A stretch of DNA of 59,200 nucleotides. Origin: Weissella confusa (GTDB lineage Bacteria; Bacillota; Bacilli; Lactobacillales; Lactobacillaceae). Both the position numbers and the translations under genes were made by a program. The notes beneath the pieces were generated by a model. That model saw only the letters and a program-made list of their open reading frames with translations. It had not been told where the DNA came from and searched no databases. The DNA lies in assembly GCA_016466735.1 (NCBI GenBank), contig JAAOED010000018.1, positions 1 through 59,200 on the forward strand, given 5' to 3'. Below, piece by piece: positions 33,571 to 43,360 of this stretch. Position 1 is the first letter of the stretch. Each line of letters begins with the position of its first letter.

Positions 33571-34809
33571 ATGAAGAAGCTTTTTAATAAAACTGAGTGG
33601 AGCTGGATTTTTTATGATTGGGCGAACTCAGCGTACGGCATCATTGTTGTGACAGCAGTCCTACCAATTTGGTTGACGTCTGTTGCAGCGAATGGTGGCG
33701 TTTCAGCAACCCACGCAACTGCTTATTGGGGTTATGCTAATTCGGTTGCAACGCTTGCAGCAGCTGTTTTGGCACCGATTTTAGGTGCTTTGGCTGATTT
33801 TCAAGGCATGAAGGGGCGCTTGTTTTATATATTTACGGCATTGGGGATTGTCGGCACACTCGGCCTAGCAGCCGTGCCAGCTGACAATCTTTTGTTATTG
33901 TTAGCAGTCTTTGTGTTATCATTTGTTGGGTACTCATCTGCTAACGTTTTTTATGACAGTTACATCACGGATATCACGACACCAAGTCGGATGGATCGTG
34001 TTAGTTCTGCTGGTTATGGATTTGGGTACTTGGGAGGTCTTGTGCCGTTCATTATCTTTATGATTGGACGGGGCTTCCTATCAGCGCACGGCGTTGTTAT
34101 TTTTGCGTTTGTGTTGTCAGCTGTTTGGTGGTTGGTGTTTACCGTGCCGTTCGTTAAGAACGTGCGCCAAGTTTATGCCTTGCCAGCAAATGACCATCCA
34201 GTTCGAGCGGCTGTTCGACGTTTGGGTGAAACCATCCGTGATTTGCGCCATTATCCTGTCTTGTCAGGATTCCTTTTGGCTTATTTCTTCTACATCGACG
34301 GGGTGAACACCATTTTCACAATGGCGTCTTCATTCGCATTGGCAATCGGCATTCCAAGTAGTCAACTAATTGTTGTCTTGTTGGCGGTGCAACTAATTGC
34401 CTTTCCATTTTCAATTGTGTACGGCTGGTTAGCCGATCGCTTTGGTAATCGTAATATTTTGATTATGGGGATGCTGATTTATATCGGTATTACATTATTT
34501 GCAATTTTTATTAATCACCCTAATCAATTTTGGTTGCTAGCCTTCGGTGTGGGTTCATCACAAGGTGGGATGCAAGCCTTGTCACGTTCATACCTGGGAC
34601 AAATTATTCCTAAGGAACGTAGTAGTGAGTTTTTCGGGTTCTTCAATATCTTCGGGAAGTTTTCGGCGATAATTGGACCGGCCATTTTTGGAGTTGTGTC
34701 ACAGGTCACGGGACGCGTGCAATTTGCCGCCGGCGCACTGTCAGTTCTGTTCGTGATTGGCTTGATTATTTTTGTGCGTTTGCCAAAGAACATTACAACT
34801 AACAATTAA
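33571..34809 (+). CDS. MFS transporter, Atg22/UMF1-like
   Basis: The protein has 412 residues and about 12 helices. It begins FNKTEWSWIFYDWANSAYGIIV, the characteristic WxxYDWANSAY motif of the UMF1/Atg22-like family, followed by ALADFQGMKGRLF. These proteins have been linked to amino acid efflux in yeast vacuoles; bacterial substrates are unknown. It starts 2 nt after the phosphodiesterase stop and is followed by degV at 17 nt, within the marR operon. Confidence 0.88.
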   Translation: MKKLFNKTEWSWIFYDWANSAYGIIVVTAVLPIWLTSVAANGGVSATHATAYWGYANSVATLAAAVLAPILGALADFQGMKGRLFYIFTALGIVGTLGLAAVPADNLLLLLAVFVLSFVGYSSANVFYDSYITDITTPSRMDRVSSAGYGFGYLGGLVPFIIFMIGRGFLSAHGVVIFAFVLSAVWWLVFTVPFVKNVRQVYALPANDHPVRAAVRRLGETIRDLRHYPVLSGFLLAYFFYIDGVNTIFTMASSFALAIGIPSSQLIVVLLAVQLIAFPFSIVYGWLADRFGNRNILIMGMLIYIGITLFAIFINHPNQFWLLAFGVGSSQGGMQALSRSYLGQIIPKERSSEFFGFFNIFGKFSAIIGPAIFGVVSQVTGRVQFAAGALSVLFVIGLIIFVRLPKNITTNN

Positions 34810-34826
34810 TTTGAGAGGATTTTGAG

Positions 34827-35693
34827 ATGAAAATTGCGATTGTAACGGATTCAACGGCTTATCTAAGCCGAGATGAAGTGGTTGCGCTAGACATTAAGCT
34901 GATGCCAATTCCGGTTATTATCGACGGCACGGTCTACCGCGAAGGGGTTGATTTGACCACTTCTGAATTTTATGAAAAGTTGGCTACGTCAGAGACGTTC
35001 CCTTCAACATCACAACCGGCTGTTGGAGAATGGATTACATTGTTCGAGTCATTGAAAGCTGATGGTTACGATGGTGCAATCGTCGTTAACTTGGCTTCAA
35101 CGATTTCAGGAACGGTAAACACGGTTGCTGGTTTGGCTGATGCTGTAGATGACTTTACGGTTTACGGCTATGATTCAAAGATTACCGTACGCTTGATGGG
35201 CCACTTGGTCATGAAGGCAGCGCAAATGGCACAAGCTGGTGCTGAGCCTGCTGACATCATCGCGACGATGGACGAGTTGCAACAAACGATGGATGAATAC
35301 TTCATCGTGGATGATTTGCAAAACTTGGTTCGTGGGGGCCGTTTGTCAAACGCTTCAGCGATTATCGGAACGATGTTGAAGGTTAAGCCTATTTTGACAT
35401 TTGATAACGAATCTAACTACATTGTGCCATTCGAAAAGGTACGCTCAATGAAGAAGGCGATGGCACGTGCAGAAGAGTTGTTCGACCAAGCTCGTGCAAA
35501 CTCAAAGTATCCTTTGCGTGCAATGGTTATTCATGCGAATGCAGAAGAAGCAGGGGCCGCTTGGCGTGAGGATTTGCAACAACGCCACCCAGATATGCCA
35601 ATTGAATTGACATACTTTGGGCCAGTTATCGGAACTCACTTGGGTGCCGGTGCCTTGGCTTTGGCTTGGATTCGCGAACCAGATTCACTATAA
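34827..35693 (+). CDS. DegV family fatty-acid-binding protein
   Basis: The 288-residue protein has the DegV core: IVTDSTAYLSRDEV, TSQPAVGEW, VNLASTISGT, DDLQNLVRGGRLSN and a C-terminal GPVIGTHLGAGALALAW. DegV/FakB proteins bind a single fatty acid and present it to the FakA kinase, feeding exogenous fatty acids into phospholipids. It is the last gene of the marR operon. A second DegV paralogue follows 177 nt later with its own promoter. Confidence 0.88.
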   Translation: MKIAIVTDSTAYLSRDEVVALDIKLMPIPVIIDGTVYREGVDLTTSEFYEKLATSETFPSTSQPAVGEWITLFESLKADGYDGAIVVNLASTISGTVNTVAGLADAVDDFTVYGYDSKITVRLMGHLVMKAAQMAQAGAEPADIIATMDELQQTMDEYFIVDDLQNLVRGGRLSNASAIIGTMLKVKPILTFDNESNYIVPFEKVRSMKKAMARAEELFDQARANSKYPLRAMVIHANAEEAGAAWREDLQQRHPDMPIELTYFGPVIGTHLGAGALALAWIREPDSL

Positions 35694-35719
35694 AGTAAAC
35701 TGATAAGCAATACGTTTTG

Positions 35720-35754
35720 AAAGGCAGTTGTCGTCGGCGACAACTGCCTTTCTC
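35720..35754 (+). terminator. Rho-independent terminator
   Basis: AAAGGCAGTTGTCG (35720-35733), loop TCGG, CGACAACTGCCTTT (35738-35751): a perfect 14-bp stem with a short T run. Confidence 0.85.
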
Positions 35755-35869
35755 ATCTAGTTTGTAACACTAGATTACATGTTGTGCCACTTGAGTACCT
35801 TGAATTATCAGCATGATAATGAGATAATGAAAGTACATTAAATTAATCACAAAACGGGGAATTAAAAAC

Positions 35870-36715
35870 ATGGCCCAAGTTAAAATTGTCACTGACTCAA
35901 CAGCAATGTTGACGCCTGAAGAAGTTTCAAAATACGATGTTAAGGTAGTTCCTTTGGGAATTATGATTGATGGTACGGTCTACCAAGACGGTGTGACATT
36001 GTCACCGGTTGAATTCATGGATAAAATGGCTGCAGCTGAGAACTTGCCACAAACGTCACAACCTTCATTGGGTGTGTTTACGGAAGTATACGAGTCATTG
36101 GTTGGCGATGATGTGCAAATCATCTCAATTCACTTGACGAAGGGATTGTCAGGTACTGCTGATGCCGCTCGTCAAGCAGCAATGATGGTTGAAGGAGATA
36201 TCACTGTCCTTGATTCAGACTTCATCGATCGTGCGCTTGGGTTCCAAGTGCTAGCAGCTGCCAAGATGGCATCTGAAGGGGCTTCAAAGGAAGACATCCT
36301 TGCTGAAATTGAGCGTGTTCACGACAACACACAATTGTATTTGACGGTGTCAAACCTTGATAACCTAGTTGCGGGTGGACGTTTGTCAAAGACGGCAGGC
36401 TTCATTGCTGGGGTTTTGAACATCAAGATTGGTGCCCACATTGAGCAAGGTAATATCAATGTCGAAGTTAAGGGACGTGGCGCTAAGTCAACCCGTGCCT
36501 ACTTGAAGAGCATTGTGGAGCAAATGCAAGCTGCACCAAACGGTATTGAAGCGATTGGTATTTCTCACGCTGGTATTCCAGCTGAGGCACAAGAACTGGC
36601 TGATAAGGTCAATGAAATCTTCCCAGATATCAAGATTGTTGTGCAGCAAACATCACCAACTGTGTCAACTCACACTGGTGCTGGCGCAATTGGATTTAGT
36701 TACCAAGTAAAGTAA
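35870..36715 (+). CDS. DegV family fatty-acid-binding protein (second copy)
   Basis: The 281-residue protein is a paralogue of the gene at 34827 (TDSTAMLTPEEVSKYDVKVV, TSQPSLGVFTEVYE, SIHLTKGLSGTADAA, NLDNLVAGGRLSKTAG, GAGAIGFSYQ). FakB copies usually differ in the acyl chain they bind. It has its own unit: an inverted repeat ATTATCAGCATGATAAT lies near 35805-35821 in the upstream 175 nt, and a terminator follows. Confidence 0.88.
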   Translation: MAQVKIVTDSTAMLTPEEVSKYDVKVVPLGIMIDGTVYQDGVTLSPVEFMDKMAAAENLPQTSQPSLGVFTEVYESLVGDDVQIISIHLTKGLSGTADAARQAAMMVEGDITVLDSDFIDRALGFQVLAAAKMASEGASKEDILAEIERVHDNTQLYLTVSNLDNLVAGGRLSKTAGFIAGVLNIKIGAHIEQGNINVEVKGRGAKSTRAYLKSIVEQMQAAPNGIEAIGISHAGIPAEAQELADKVNEIFPDIKIVVQQTSPTVSTHTGAGAIGFSYQVK

Positions 36716-36722
36716 AAAAATG

Positions 36723-36752
36723 GCGTTTCGTCCCCGGGCGGAACGCTTTTTA
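36723..36752 (+). terminator. Rho-independent terminator
   Basis: GCGTTTCGTC (36723-36732) and GGCGGAACGC (36737-36746) pair with G-U wobbles, followed by T5. Confidence 0.7.
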
Positions 36753-36798
36753 TTATGGTAGAATAGTAAGTCGAAGCTTTGTTAAGGAGGTGAGCAGT

Positions 36799-37683
36799 GT
36801 GCAACGCAAATTTAAAGTGATCGTCGCGACGATTTTGTTGGCGATGGGGTTCGAAACTTTGAGTACCAGCGTGCCAGCTTATGCTGCTAACAAGCAAACA
36901 GTTAAATTGGTTGCTGTGGGTGATTCTTTGACAGAAGGTGTTGGCGATACTACCAAACAGCAAGGATACACAAAGCGAACAGCGAAATTAATAGCTGATA
37001 AGTACGATGTGAAAGTTAAGACCGCCAATTATGGCAAAGCGGGTGATCGCTCGGATCAAATTTTGAAGCGCATTAAAAAGAATAAACAGGCTGTTTCAGA
37101 TATTAAATCCGCTGATGTGTTAGTGATGACGGTTGGTGGTAATGATTTGCAACAAACATTGTTTAAAGCGATTTTTGCGAAGTCTGAACAAGCAGTTACG
37201 GATAAGGTGACGGCAAGTATGCCGGAATACACTGAAAACCTAACGACATTAATCAACTATCTTGAAAAGAAGAATTCTGACGCGCCGATATTCTTGTTTG
37301 GCAATTATAATCCGCTATATGTCTATTTGGCGAATCGCTTTGATTTGAACGATGATGTTAAGATTTATAATGGCATTAATGCCAATCTTGCGTCAGCTGA
37401 TGACCGTGTTTATTATGTTTCGACCTTTAATACGCTGACGTACGGACAATATCAGACAGCAAAAGCCCGCAAGCAATTGGCTGTTGAGGCTGAAAAAGCC
37501 AATCGGGGATCGCTGAATAATGAGATGGTCACCGATACATTGAATGGTAAAAGCGATAAAGAGTTAAATGATTATATTACGACGCTTGATCACTATCACC
37601 CAAATGACAAAGGATATGACAAAATGAGTGCGCTGTTAGTGAAGCGCATGGCAAAACACACTGAAGATTGGTTGGAGAAGTAA
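36799..37683 (+). CDS. Exported SGNH/GDSL-type lipase/esterase
   Basis: The protein has about 294 residues. A signal peptide with the cleavage-like AYAANKQ (helix IVATILLAMGF, then STSVPAYA) covers the first 30. Block I follows, VAVGDSLTEGVGD (GDSL serine near residue 45), with block III VMTVGGNDLQ and a C-terminal DHYHPNDKGYDKM holding the catalytic Asp/His. The start is GTG 36799, 8 nt after AAGGAGG (36784-36790), since the earlier in-frame GTG at 36790 overlaps that site. It is in an operon with ypmS and yozE. Confidence 0.87.
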   Translation: MQRKFKVIVATILLAMGFETLSTSVPAYAANKQTVKLVAVGDSLTEGVGDTTKQQGYTKRTAKLIADKYDVKVKTANYGKAGDRSDQILKRIKKNKQAVSDIKSADVLVMTVGGNDLQQTLFKAIFAKSEQAVTDKVTASMPEYTENLTTLINYLEKKNSDAPIFLFGNYNPLYVYLANRFDLNDDVKIYNGINANLASADDRVYYVSTFNTLTYGQYQTAKARKQLAVEAEKANRGSLNNEMVTDTLNGKSDKELNDYITTLDHYHPNDKGYDKMSALLVKRMAKHTEDWLEK

Positions 37684-37684
37684 C

Positions 37685-38299
37685 ATGGAACCACGTAAAG
37701 TGACACGTTTTGGCGTGGTAATGCCATCTCGTGAACGCGTCCAAGGCATCATTACCGGGATTGGCATCACACTGGTTGCCTTGGTGGCACTGGTGATTGT
37801 CTTAATTTTATTACCGCAGGATCGTACAGAAGTGACGGATACCAAGCCGCAAATCGGCCAAGCATCATTTACGGTCGCCGTAGATCGCAAGGAATTGAAT
37901 GCAATTGTTGAACAGTATCTCAATAATGATCCGGCCTTGAAGAATAAGTTCCGTTTTGAGATGACAAAGTCAGGCATGATGGTGTATGGTACGTACAAGC
38001 TCCTAGGCCAAAACGTTGATTTTGGGTTGAAGATGGTGCCTGAAGTGACCAAGAATGGTGGTATTTTGCTACATGCGAAGTCCGTGGCGGTTGGCCAGCT
38101 ACCATTGCCTGTTAAGTACGTTATGGGGTATCTTGGTAATATGGTCGATTTACCAACGTGGTTGACTATCGACACATCAGAACAAACGATTTTGATTGAT
38201 CTTGGAAAAACGCCGAAAGTGCAGGGAATGCGCGTGAAAGCAGTAACGATTGATCCGGCTAAGGACAAGTTTTTATTCCGTGGAGGATATAGCAAATAA
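37685..38299 (+). CDS. ypmS: YpmS family membrane-anchored protein
   Basis: The 204-residue protein has a short cytosolic N-terminus, one membrane helix (about residues 24-45, IITGIGITLVALVALVIVLI) and an extracellular domain of the DUF2140/YpmS type (SFTVAVDRKELNAIVEQYL, YGTYKLLGQNVDFGLKM, LPLPVKYVMGYL). In Bacillus and lactobacilli ypmS lies beside a GDSL lipase gene (ypmR), as here. It starts 1 nt after the lipase stop. Function unknown, probably envelope-related. Confidence 0.85.
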   Translation: MEPRKVTRFGVVMPSRERVQGIITGIGITLVALVALVIVLILLPQDRTEVTDTKPQIGQASFTVAVDRKELNAIVEQYLNNDPALKNKFRFEMTKSGMMVYGTYKLLGQNVDFGLKMVPEVTKNGGILLHAKSVAVGQLPLPVKYVMGYLGNMVDLPTWLTIDTSEQTILIDLGKTPKVQGMRVKAVTIDPAKDKFLFRGGYSK

Positions 38300-38520
38300 T
38301 GCGACGCCCATTTTTTTCATGGTTGATGACCCAACGCAATCCAATGACTTTTGATGAAGTGCAGACGTTTGCGAATGCGGCCTTTTATGACCACCAATTT
38401 CCTAAGCAAGCGGAAGATTTTGATGAATTGTCACGCTACTTAGAGGAAAACGCGTCTTACTTGCACAGTATGTCAGTTTTTGACGAAGCATGGACGCGCT
38501 ACTTAGCATCAGAAGATTAA
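38299..38520 (+). CDS. yozE: YozE family protein
   Basis: The 73-residue helical protein FFSWLMTQRNP, FANAAFYDHQFPKQAEDFDELSRYLE is the UPF0346/YozE family (SAM-like fold), of unknown function. It starts at the stop codon of ypmS (TAATG overlap). Confidence 0.85.
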   Translation: MRRPFFSWLMTQRNPMTFDEVQTFANAAFYDHQFPKQAEDFDELSRYLEENASYLHSMSVFDEAWTRYLASED

Positions 38521-38562
38521 GGCGGTTTTGACCGTCATACATAACCCGAAAGGAAGAACATT

Positions 38563-39441
38563 ATGGCTCAAATTATTCAATGGTTCCCTGGCCACATGGC
38601 TAAAGCCTTCCGCCTAATGCGCGAAAATTTAAAGTATGTTGATATCGTGTTCGAATTGGTTGATGCTCGTATCCCAGTTTCATCACGTAACCCGGAACTG
38701 GACGAGGTCTTGGGTCAAAAGCCACGTTTGTTGGTTATGACGAAGACTGACTTGGCTGATCCAGAACGCACGAAGGCTTGGAAGAAGTACTTCGAAGCTC
38801 AGGGTATGGAAGTTGTGGCTTTGGACACACGTGGTCACAAGACACCTCAAATCATGACAAAGGCTGCCCGTAAGGTGTTGGCTGATAAGTGGGCCGCCCT
38901 AGAAGAAAAGGGTGTTAAGGACAAGCCAATCCGTGCGTTGGTTGCTGGTATTCCAAACGTTGGTAAGTCAACGCTTTTGAATCACTTGGTGACTAAGAAT
39001 GTTGCTATCACTGGTGACCGTCCAGGTGTGACGAAGAAGTTGCAATGGTTGAAGACGCCAACAAATTTGGAGCTTTTGGACACGCCGGGTGTACTTTGGC
39101 CAAAGTTTGAGGACCAACGTGTTGGTGAGCACCTGGCGATGACTGGTGCCATCAAGGATCAATTGATTAACCAGGATGATATTGCCTTGGCAACGTTGAA
39201 GTTTATGCGTGAGTATAACCCTGCTGCTATTATTGCTCGTTACCACTTGCCAGAGGATGCCTGGGAGAACAACACAGACGTTGAGTTGTTGTTACTTATC
39301 ACGCAAAAGTTAGGATTTAAAGACGATTATGACCGTGCGTCGGAGCGTTTGTTGATTGATTTGCGTCGTGGTAAGTTGGGCGAATACACGGTTGAAATGC
39401 CTGAGGACAACATCGGAGTTGTACAAGATGACCAAGCCTGA
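38563..39441 (+). CDS. rbgA: Ribosome biogenesis GTPase RbgA (YlqF)
   Basis: It is needed for late 50S assembly. The 292-residue circularly permuted GTPase has the G4 motif first (LLVMTKTDLAD), then G5, then G1 (VAGIPNVGKSTLLN), G2 and G3 (LLDTPGVLWPK), and a C-terminal RNA-binding ANTAR-like region. The N-terminal IQWFPGHMAKAFR is the family signature. rnhB overlaps its last 14 nt, the common rbgA-rnhB pair of Firmicutes. Confidence 0.95.
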   Translation: MAQIIQWFPGHMAKAFRLMRENLKYVDIVFELVDARIPVSSRNPELDEVLGQKPRLLVMTKTDLADPERTKAWKKYFEAQGMEVVALDTRGHKTPQIMTKAARKVLADKWAALEEKGVKDKPIRALVAGIPNVGKSTLLNHLVTKNVAITGDRPGVTKKLQWLKTPTNLELLDTPGVLWPKFEDQRVGEHLAMTGAIKDQLINQDDIALATLKFMREYNPAAIIARYHLPEDAWENNTDVELLLLITQKLGFKDDYDRASERLLIDLRRGKLGEYTVEMPEDNIGVVQDDQA

Positions 39442-40192
39442 GACAATCGCAGCCATTAAGGTGGCGTTGCAAGGCGATGTAGCGCCAGAACAGTTGGCTA
39501 TTTGGCGCGCGGATGAGCGTGCTGGTGTCCAGAAACTGTTAGTGAGTTACGATAAGCGGTTGGCTAAACAAGCTGCACAAGCGCAGGCTTTTTCAGAACG
39601 CCTAACTTTTGAGCGAGATGCCTGGCAGAATGGTCTTGTTTTGGCCGGCGTTGATGAAGTTGGCCGGGGGCCTTTAGCTGGTCCTGTAGTTGCAGCAGCA
39701 GCAGTCATTGATGACTCGTTTGACCTGATTGCAGTGCATGATTCAAAGCAATTGTCTGAAAAGGCGCGTTTGGCACTTGATCAAGACATCAAGGATAAGG
39801 TTGTTGCGTACGCCTTTGGTGTTGTTGACGCTGAACAAATTGATGAAATTAACATCTATGAGGCGTCACGTGTGGCGATGAAGCAAGCAATCGAAAACTT
39901 GTCAGTACAAGTTGATGGCCTACTGATTGATGCGATGACGGTTGATTTGCCGCTACCCCAAGAGAAGCTGATTAAAGGGGATGACCGCAGTATCTCAATC
40001 GGTGCGGCCTCTATTCTTGCGAAGAATTTTCGTGATGAATTGATGGCAGCTTATGCGATTGATTATCCGGGCTACGGCTTTGAACATAACGCTGGCTACG
40101 GGACGGCTGAACATTTGGCTGGTTTGGAAATAAATGGTGTGACACCTATTCACCGTAAAACATTTGCGCCAGTTAAAAATTATTTGGATTAA
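39428..40192 (+). CDS. rnhB: Ribonuclease HII
   Basis: It cleaves the RNA strand of RNA-DNA hybrids and starts ribonucleotide excision. The 254-residue protein has an N-terminal extension typical of Firmicutes RnhB (about 1-70), then GVDEVGRGPLAGPVVAAAAV with the first catalytic Asp and Glu (DE), then VHDSKQLSEKAR and a C-terminal Gly-rich loop. ATG 39428 is inside the last codons of rbgA; an in-frame GTG-like start further upstream is rejected. dprA begins 48 nt later. Confidence 0.93.
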   Translation: MTKPETIAAIKVALQGDVAPEQLAIWRADERAGVQKLLVSYDKRLAKQAAQAQAFSERLTFERDAWQNGLVLAGVDEVGRGPLAGPVVAAAAVIDDSFDLIAVHDSKQLSEKARLALDQDIKDKVVAYAFGVVDAEQIDEINIYEASRVAMKQAIENLSVQVDGLLIDAMTVDLPLPQEKLIKGDDRSISIGAASILAKNFRDELMAAYAIDYPGYGFEHNAGYGTAEHLAGLEINGVTPIHRKTFAPVKNYLD

Positions 40193-40198
40193 AATTGG

Positions 40199-40259
40199 AA
40201 AAATCACGTTATTTCGGCTCTTTCTTATTAGGAGGATGCTATGAAACAACGTGATTTTT
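40199..40259 (+). promoter_or_regulatory. Long inverted repeat enclosing the dprA translation start
   Basis: AAAAATCACGTT (40199-40210) and AACGTGATTTTT (40248-40259) are perfectly complementary. The 37-nt loop holds the dprA AGGAGG (40231-40236) and ATG (40241), and T6 ends the right arm (40255-40260). The hairpin could act as a terminator reaching into dprA or as a translational switch. The structure is seen; the role is inferred. Confidence 0.5.
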
Positions 40260-41098
40260 TATTGTGGTTATTGTTAGTCCCTGGTGTTGGGATTGTTGGC
40301 AGAACACATATCTGGCAATATATGGTTGCGCATGGTTTAAATGAACTTTCGTTAAACGAGGTACATCAATTAGCAGGTGTTCCGATGCAGCAACGCGCTA
40401 ACAGTCGTGCCTTTTGCCAATCGGATGTGGTAAGGAAGCAATTCGAAAAGCTTAAAATGATGGATTACGTCACAATTGCTGACGAAGAATACCCGATATG
40501 GCTTGCGGGAATTGAATGTCCGCCAGTGGTGTTGTTTTATAAAGGTAATTTGCTATTCGCACGCTATCCTGGTGTTGCGATTGTTGGTACCCGTGAAATG
40601 TCGGCATATGGGGAACAAATTGTTAAAGGATTTGTACCGGCATTTGTTGAAGCGGGAATCATAACAATATCTGGGTTGGCGACTGGCGTTGACGAAGCTG
40701 TCCATCGCGAAACGCTTGCATATCATGGGGCGACGGTTGGCGTTATCGGGACAGGACTTGATGTTGCCTATCCACGCCGACGGGATGGCTTGCAAATGCA
40801 AGTGGCTGAGGCGGGTGTGGTTGTGTCGGAATATTTACCATGGGTCGGACCGGCTAAACATCGGTTTCCAGAACGCAATCGCATAATTGCTGGATTATGT
40901 GCGGCTTGTTTGGTAGTGGAAGCTAAAAATCGGTCAGGTTCGTTGATCACGGCCAACCAGGCGTTAGTTGAAAATCGGGATATTTATGCAGTACCTGGGC
41001 GTATCGATACAATGCTTTCAGGCGGCACAAATGCGTTGATTGTCGCAGGTGCAATGCCGGCATTATCACCGATTGACATTATTCGAAATTCTTTTTAA
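40241..41098 (+). CDS. dprA: DNA processing protein DprA
   Basis: It loads RecA on incoming single-stranded DNA in natural transformation. The 285-residue protein has the SMF/Rossmann core: VAIVGTREMSAYGEQIVKG, ISGLATGVDEAVHRETL, VIGTGLDVAYPRR, VSEYLPWVGPAKHRFPERNRIIAGL and SGSLITANQALVENRD. It follows rnhB and precedes topA, the usual dprA-topA order. No winged-helix C-terminus is present; it is short compared with Gram-negative DprA. A hairpin encloses its start. Confidence 0.93.
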   Translation: MKQRDFLLWLLLVPGVGIVGRTHIWQYMVAHGLNELSLNEVHQLAGVPMQQRANSRAFCQSDVVRKQFEKLKMMDYVTIADEEYPIWLAGIECPPVVLFYKGNLLFARYPGVAIVGTREMSAYGEQIVKGFVPAFVEAGIITISGLATGVDEAVHRETLAYHGATVGVIGTGLDVAYPRRRDGLQMQVAEAGVVVSEYLPWVGPAKHRFPERNRIIAGLCAACLVVEAKNRSGSLITANQALVENRDIYAVPGRIDTMLSGGTNALIVAGAMPALSPIDIIRNSF

Positions 41099-41133
41099 TT
41101 TGTTAAATGGTGCACATACGAAACGGTTGTTAT

Positions 41134-41163
41134 TTGTCAAAGGCTAGACTGGTAGTGTATAGT
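41134..41163 (+). promoter_or_regulatory. topA promoter
   Basis: TTGTCA (41134-41139), 18 nt, TATAGT (41158-41163). A perfect 14-bp palindrome TACTATATATAGTA lies at 41188-41201 in the 5' untranslated region. Confidence 0.65.
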
Positions 41164-41237
41164 ACATAATTGTTAAAGCATAATACTTACTATATATAGT
41201 AGAAAACAATAAAATTGAAAGAAAGAGGTCCACGCAC

Positions 41238-43358
41238 ATGGCAGAAACAACTGAAAAAAAGCCAGCTAAGAAGCGTGCGACGGCTTCAAAGACCAAGTCA
41301 AAAGCTAAGCCAAAGAAGAACCTAGTTATCGTTGAGTCACCATCAAAGGCCAAGACGATTGAAAAGTACTTGGGAAGTTCTTATAAGGTCGTTGCAAGTA
41401 TTGGACACATCCGCGACTTGCCAAAGTCAACGATGGGTGTCGATATTGAAAATAATTATGAACCTAAATACATCAACATCCGTGGTAAGGGTGATGTAAT
41501 TAAGGGATTGAAGAAAGAAGCAAAGGCAGCTAAGCACGTTTATCTAGCATCCGACCCGGATCGTGAAGGAGAAGCAATTGCTTGGCACTTGTCACATATT
41601 CTTGATTTGGACCTAGACGCTGGCGAAAACCGTGTTGTCTTCAATGAAATTACCAAGGATGCTGTTAAGGATGCCTTCAAGCAACCACGTAAGATCAATA
41701 TGGATTTGGTTGATGCGCAACAAGCGCGTCGTGTCCTTGATCGTTTGGTGGGTTACTCAATTTCACCAATCTTGTGGAAGAAGGTAAAGAAGGGCTTGTC
41801 AGCTGGACGTGTGCAATCAGTCGCATTGGGATTGGTTATTGCCCGTGAAAACGAAATTCAAGCCTTCCAACCAGATGAATACTGGACGTTGGATTCAGAA
41901 TTCAAGAAGGATAAGACAAAGTTTAAGGCTGTCTTTTACGGTGTTGATGGTAAGAAGACAGAATTGCCAGATAACGATGCAGTCCAAGATGTCATGAAGC
42001 GCCTTGATCAAAAGGGCGACTTTGATATCACAAAGGTTGAGGCGAAGGAACGTAAGCGTAACCCACAACCAGCTTTCACAACATCAACGATGCAACAAAC
42101 GGCGAACACCCAATTGAACTTCCGTACGCGTAAGACGATGATGGCTGCGCAACAATTGTATGAAGGTATTAACCTGGGCGGTAAAGAAGGTAGCGTTGGT
42201 TTGATTACGTATATGCGTACTGATTCAACGCGTATTTCTGAAATTGCCAAGGCGGACGCGTCAACGTTCATCCATGAAGAATACGGTGCCGAGTATGCGG
42301 CAACAAAGCCAGTCCAAGGTAAGCAACAAGAAGGCGCTCAAGATGCCCACGAAGCTATTCGTCCAACGTCTGTCTTCCGCACGCCAGCTTCAATCAAGGA
42401 TAAGTTGACGAATGATCAATTTAAGTTGTACCAATTGATTTGGTCACGTTTTGTGGCTAGTCAAATGACACCAGAAATCTTGGACACGATGGCTGTCACG
42501 ATTGAACAAAACGGTGTGATGTTCCGTGCCAATGGTTCAAAGACTAAGTTTGCAGGATTTACCAAGGCTTATCCAGCCGCTAAGGAAAAGGACAACAAGT
42601 TGCCTGAATTAGCAGTTGGCGATTTGGTTCAAATGGCAAAGACGTCACCAGAACAACACTTTACGCAACCACCTGCTCGTTATACCGAAGCTGCTTTGGT
42701 TAAGGCGCTGGAAGAAAACGGTGTTGGTCGTCCATCAACGTATGCGGCCACAATCGAAACGATTCAAAAGCGTGGCTACGTGCGTATTGATGCGAAGAAG
42801 TTTGTGCCCACTGAATTGGGTGAATTAGTCCAAAACACGGTGCAAGAATTCTTCCCGGATGTCACGAACATCAAGTTTACCGCCCAAGTCGAAACTGATT
42901 TGGACAACGTTGAAAACGGTAAGGAAAACTGGGTGAAGGTCATTGATGACTTCTTCAAGCCATTCTCACAAGAGCTTGAAAAGGCTGAAGTGGAGATGGA
43001 AAAGATTGTCTTGAAGGACCGTTTGGCTGGCTTTAACTGTGATGTCTGTGGTGCACCAATGCTTGAAAAGATGGGACGTTATGGTAAGTTCTACGCTTGT
43101 TCACGCTTCCCTGATTGCCGTAACACGCAAACGATCGTTGAAGAAATCGGCCTAGGTTGCCCTAAGTGTGGTATCGGACAAATTGTAGAACGCAAGACCA
43201 AGCGCGGTCGTACGTTCTACGGTTGCTCACGATACCCAGATTGTGACTTTGTATCATGGGACAAGCCAACTGAAAAGACGCGTGCCGATGGTACAACACC
43301 AAAGGATGACGAAGAAGCTTCAGATAAGGCTGAGAAGCAAGAAACTGAGAAGGCATAA
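41238..43358 (+). CDS. topA: DNA topoisomerase I
   Basis: It relaxes negative supercoils by single-strand passage. The 706-residue type IA enzyme has a Lys/Ala-rich N-terminal tail, Toprim domain ([13 protein letters not shown], then [13 protein letters not shown]), the active-site tyrosine motif [12 protein letters not shown], and two C-terminal zinc ribbons ([32 protein letters not shown]). A Lys/Glu-rich tail ends it. xerC starts 2 nt after its stop. Confidence 0.97.
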   Translation: MAETTEKKPAKKRATASKTKSKAKPKKNLVIVESPSKAKTIEKYLGSSYKVVASIGHIRDLPKSTMGVDIENNYEPKYINIRGKGDVIKGLKKEAKAAKHVYLASDPDREGEAIAWHLSHILDLDLDAGENRVVFNEITKDAVKDAFKQPRKINMDLVDAQQARRVLDRLVGYSISPILWKKVKKGLSAGRVQSVALGLVIARENEIQAFQPDEYWTLDSEFKKDKTKFKAVFYGVDGKKTELPDNDAVQDVMKRLDQKGDFDITKVEAKERKRNPQPAFTTSTMQQTANTQLNFRTRKTMMAAQQLYEGINLGGKEGSVGLITYMRTDSTRISEIAKADASTFIHEEYGAEYAATKPVQGKQQEGAQDAHEAIRPTSVFRTPASIKDKLTNDQFKLYQLIWSRFVASQMTPEILDTMAVTIEQNGVMFRANGSKTKFAGFTKAYPAAKEKDNKLPELAVGDLVQMAKTSPEQHFTQPPARYTEAALVKALEENGVGRPSTYAATIETIQKRGYVRIDAKKFVPTELGELVQNTVQEFFPDVTNIKFTAQVETDLDNVENGKENWVKVIDDFFKPFSQELEKAEVEMEKIVLKDRLAGFNCDVCGAPMLEKMGRYGKFYACSRFPDCRNTQTIVEEIGLGCPKCGIGQIVERKTKRGRTFYGCSRYPDCDFVSWDKPTEKTRADGTTPKDDEEASDKAEKQETEKA

Positions 43359-43360
43359 GG

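Noticed and set aside
41188-41201. TACTATATATAGTA palindrome in the topA leader as an operator.
   Set aside because: AT-only palindromes of this size occur by chance in AT-rich leaders and no regulator gene adjoins.
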